Shown: one piece after another, positions 63,969 through 64,000 of the stretch
Position numbering within the stretch: the first letter of the stretch is position 1
Layout: every line of letters begins with the position of its first letter
Assembly: GCA_040510375.1 (NCBI GenBank)
Contig: JBEVJC010000012.1
Location: forward strand, 434,001 to 498,000
Source of the DNA: JBEVJC01 sp040510375
GTDB lineage: Bacteria > Bacteroidota > Bacteroidia > Chitinophagales > Chitinophagaceae
Reading direction: 5' to 3'
DNA length: 64,000 bases
Made by a program: the position numbers and the translations under genes
Notes under the pieces: generated by a model
The model's database searches: none
What the model saw: only the letters and a program-made list of their open reading frames with translations
What the model was told of the DNA's origin: nothing

Positions 63969-64000
63969 AATTAACTTTTTTGTGTTTTTATAAATAATCA

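Noticed and set aside
53872..64000. A duplicate of the tRNA-Ser 3' end that would mark an island boundary
   Set aside because: I scanned for the CGTCTCC/TTCGAATCCC sequence downstream and saw no copy, so no attachment site is claimed.

Overview
The window looks like a chromosomal segment of a Bacteroidota bacterium, most likely of the Chitinophagaceae type. This rests on several markers: gliding genes gldF and gldG, a protein with a type IX secretion (T9SS) sorting tail, a MurF-Alr fusion, a HmuY-type heme lipoprotein next to a TonB receptor, a 47-bp type II-C CRISPR repeat, promoters of the TAnnTTTG type, and the absence of Shine-Dalgarno sequences. Genus and species cannot be read from the sequence.

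Positions 1-9455 hold a heme factory: hemH facing away from hemA-C-D-E-F-B-L-J. With gltX at 40152-41681, every step from glutamate to protoheme by the C5, protoporphyrin-dependent route is present. It is followed by a TonB receptor, a HmuY-like lipoprotein and a DUF6607-like secreted protein (9852-14545), so heme synthesis and probable heme uptake sit side by side.

Positions 14770-43381 are mostly housekeeping: ileS with an unusual swapped GIHH signature, a DksA-like protein with a long Lys/Ala/Pro tail, acpP-fabF-rnc, methylmalonyl-CoA epimerase, a cysteine desulfurase, an IscA-like protein, gldFG, a TerC transporter, murF-alr, lspA, fumC, a GH88 enzyme, a crotonase, a B12-binding mutase subunit, gltX, a polysaccharide deacetylase and tatD. 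Short tandem repeats of 36-41 bp lie in three intergenic gaps.

A tRNA-Ser(GGA) at 43541-43627 marks the start of an accessory, visibly AT-richer region. It holds a compact type II-C CRISPR system: a tracrRNA on the minus strand (43815-43914), cas9, cas1, cas2, and an array of 55 repeats and 54 spacers (49107-53290). The tracrRNA shows that crRNAs are read on the minus strand, towards the cas genes. The far end of the array is cut three bases short and runs straight into a PIN-domain toxin gene that has lost its N-terminus. Two neighbouring spacers differ only in their seed region. A DUF1835 protein, a VOC protein broken by one TGA codon and an unknown membrane protein follow.

Positions 56452-60708 form a molybdenum operon: mobA, fdhD, a small conserved protein and an FdhF/YdeP-type molybdopterin oxidoreductase. 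The window ends with minus-strand genes for a bestrophin-like channel with a small partner protein, an NAD(P)-binding protein and an alpha/beta hydrolase.
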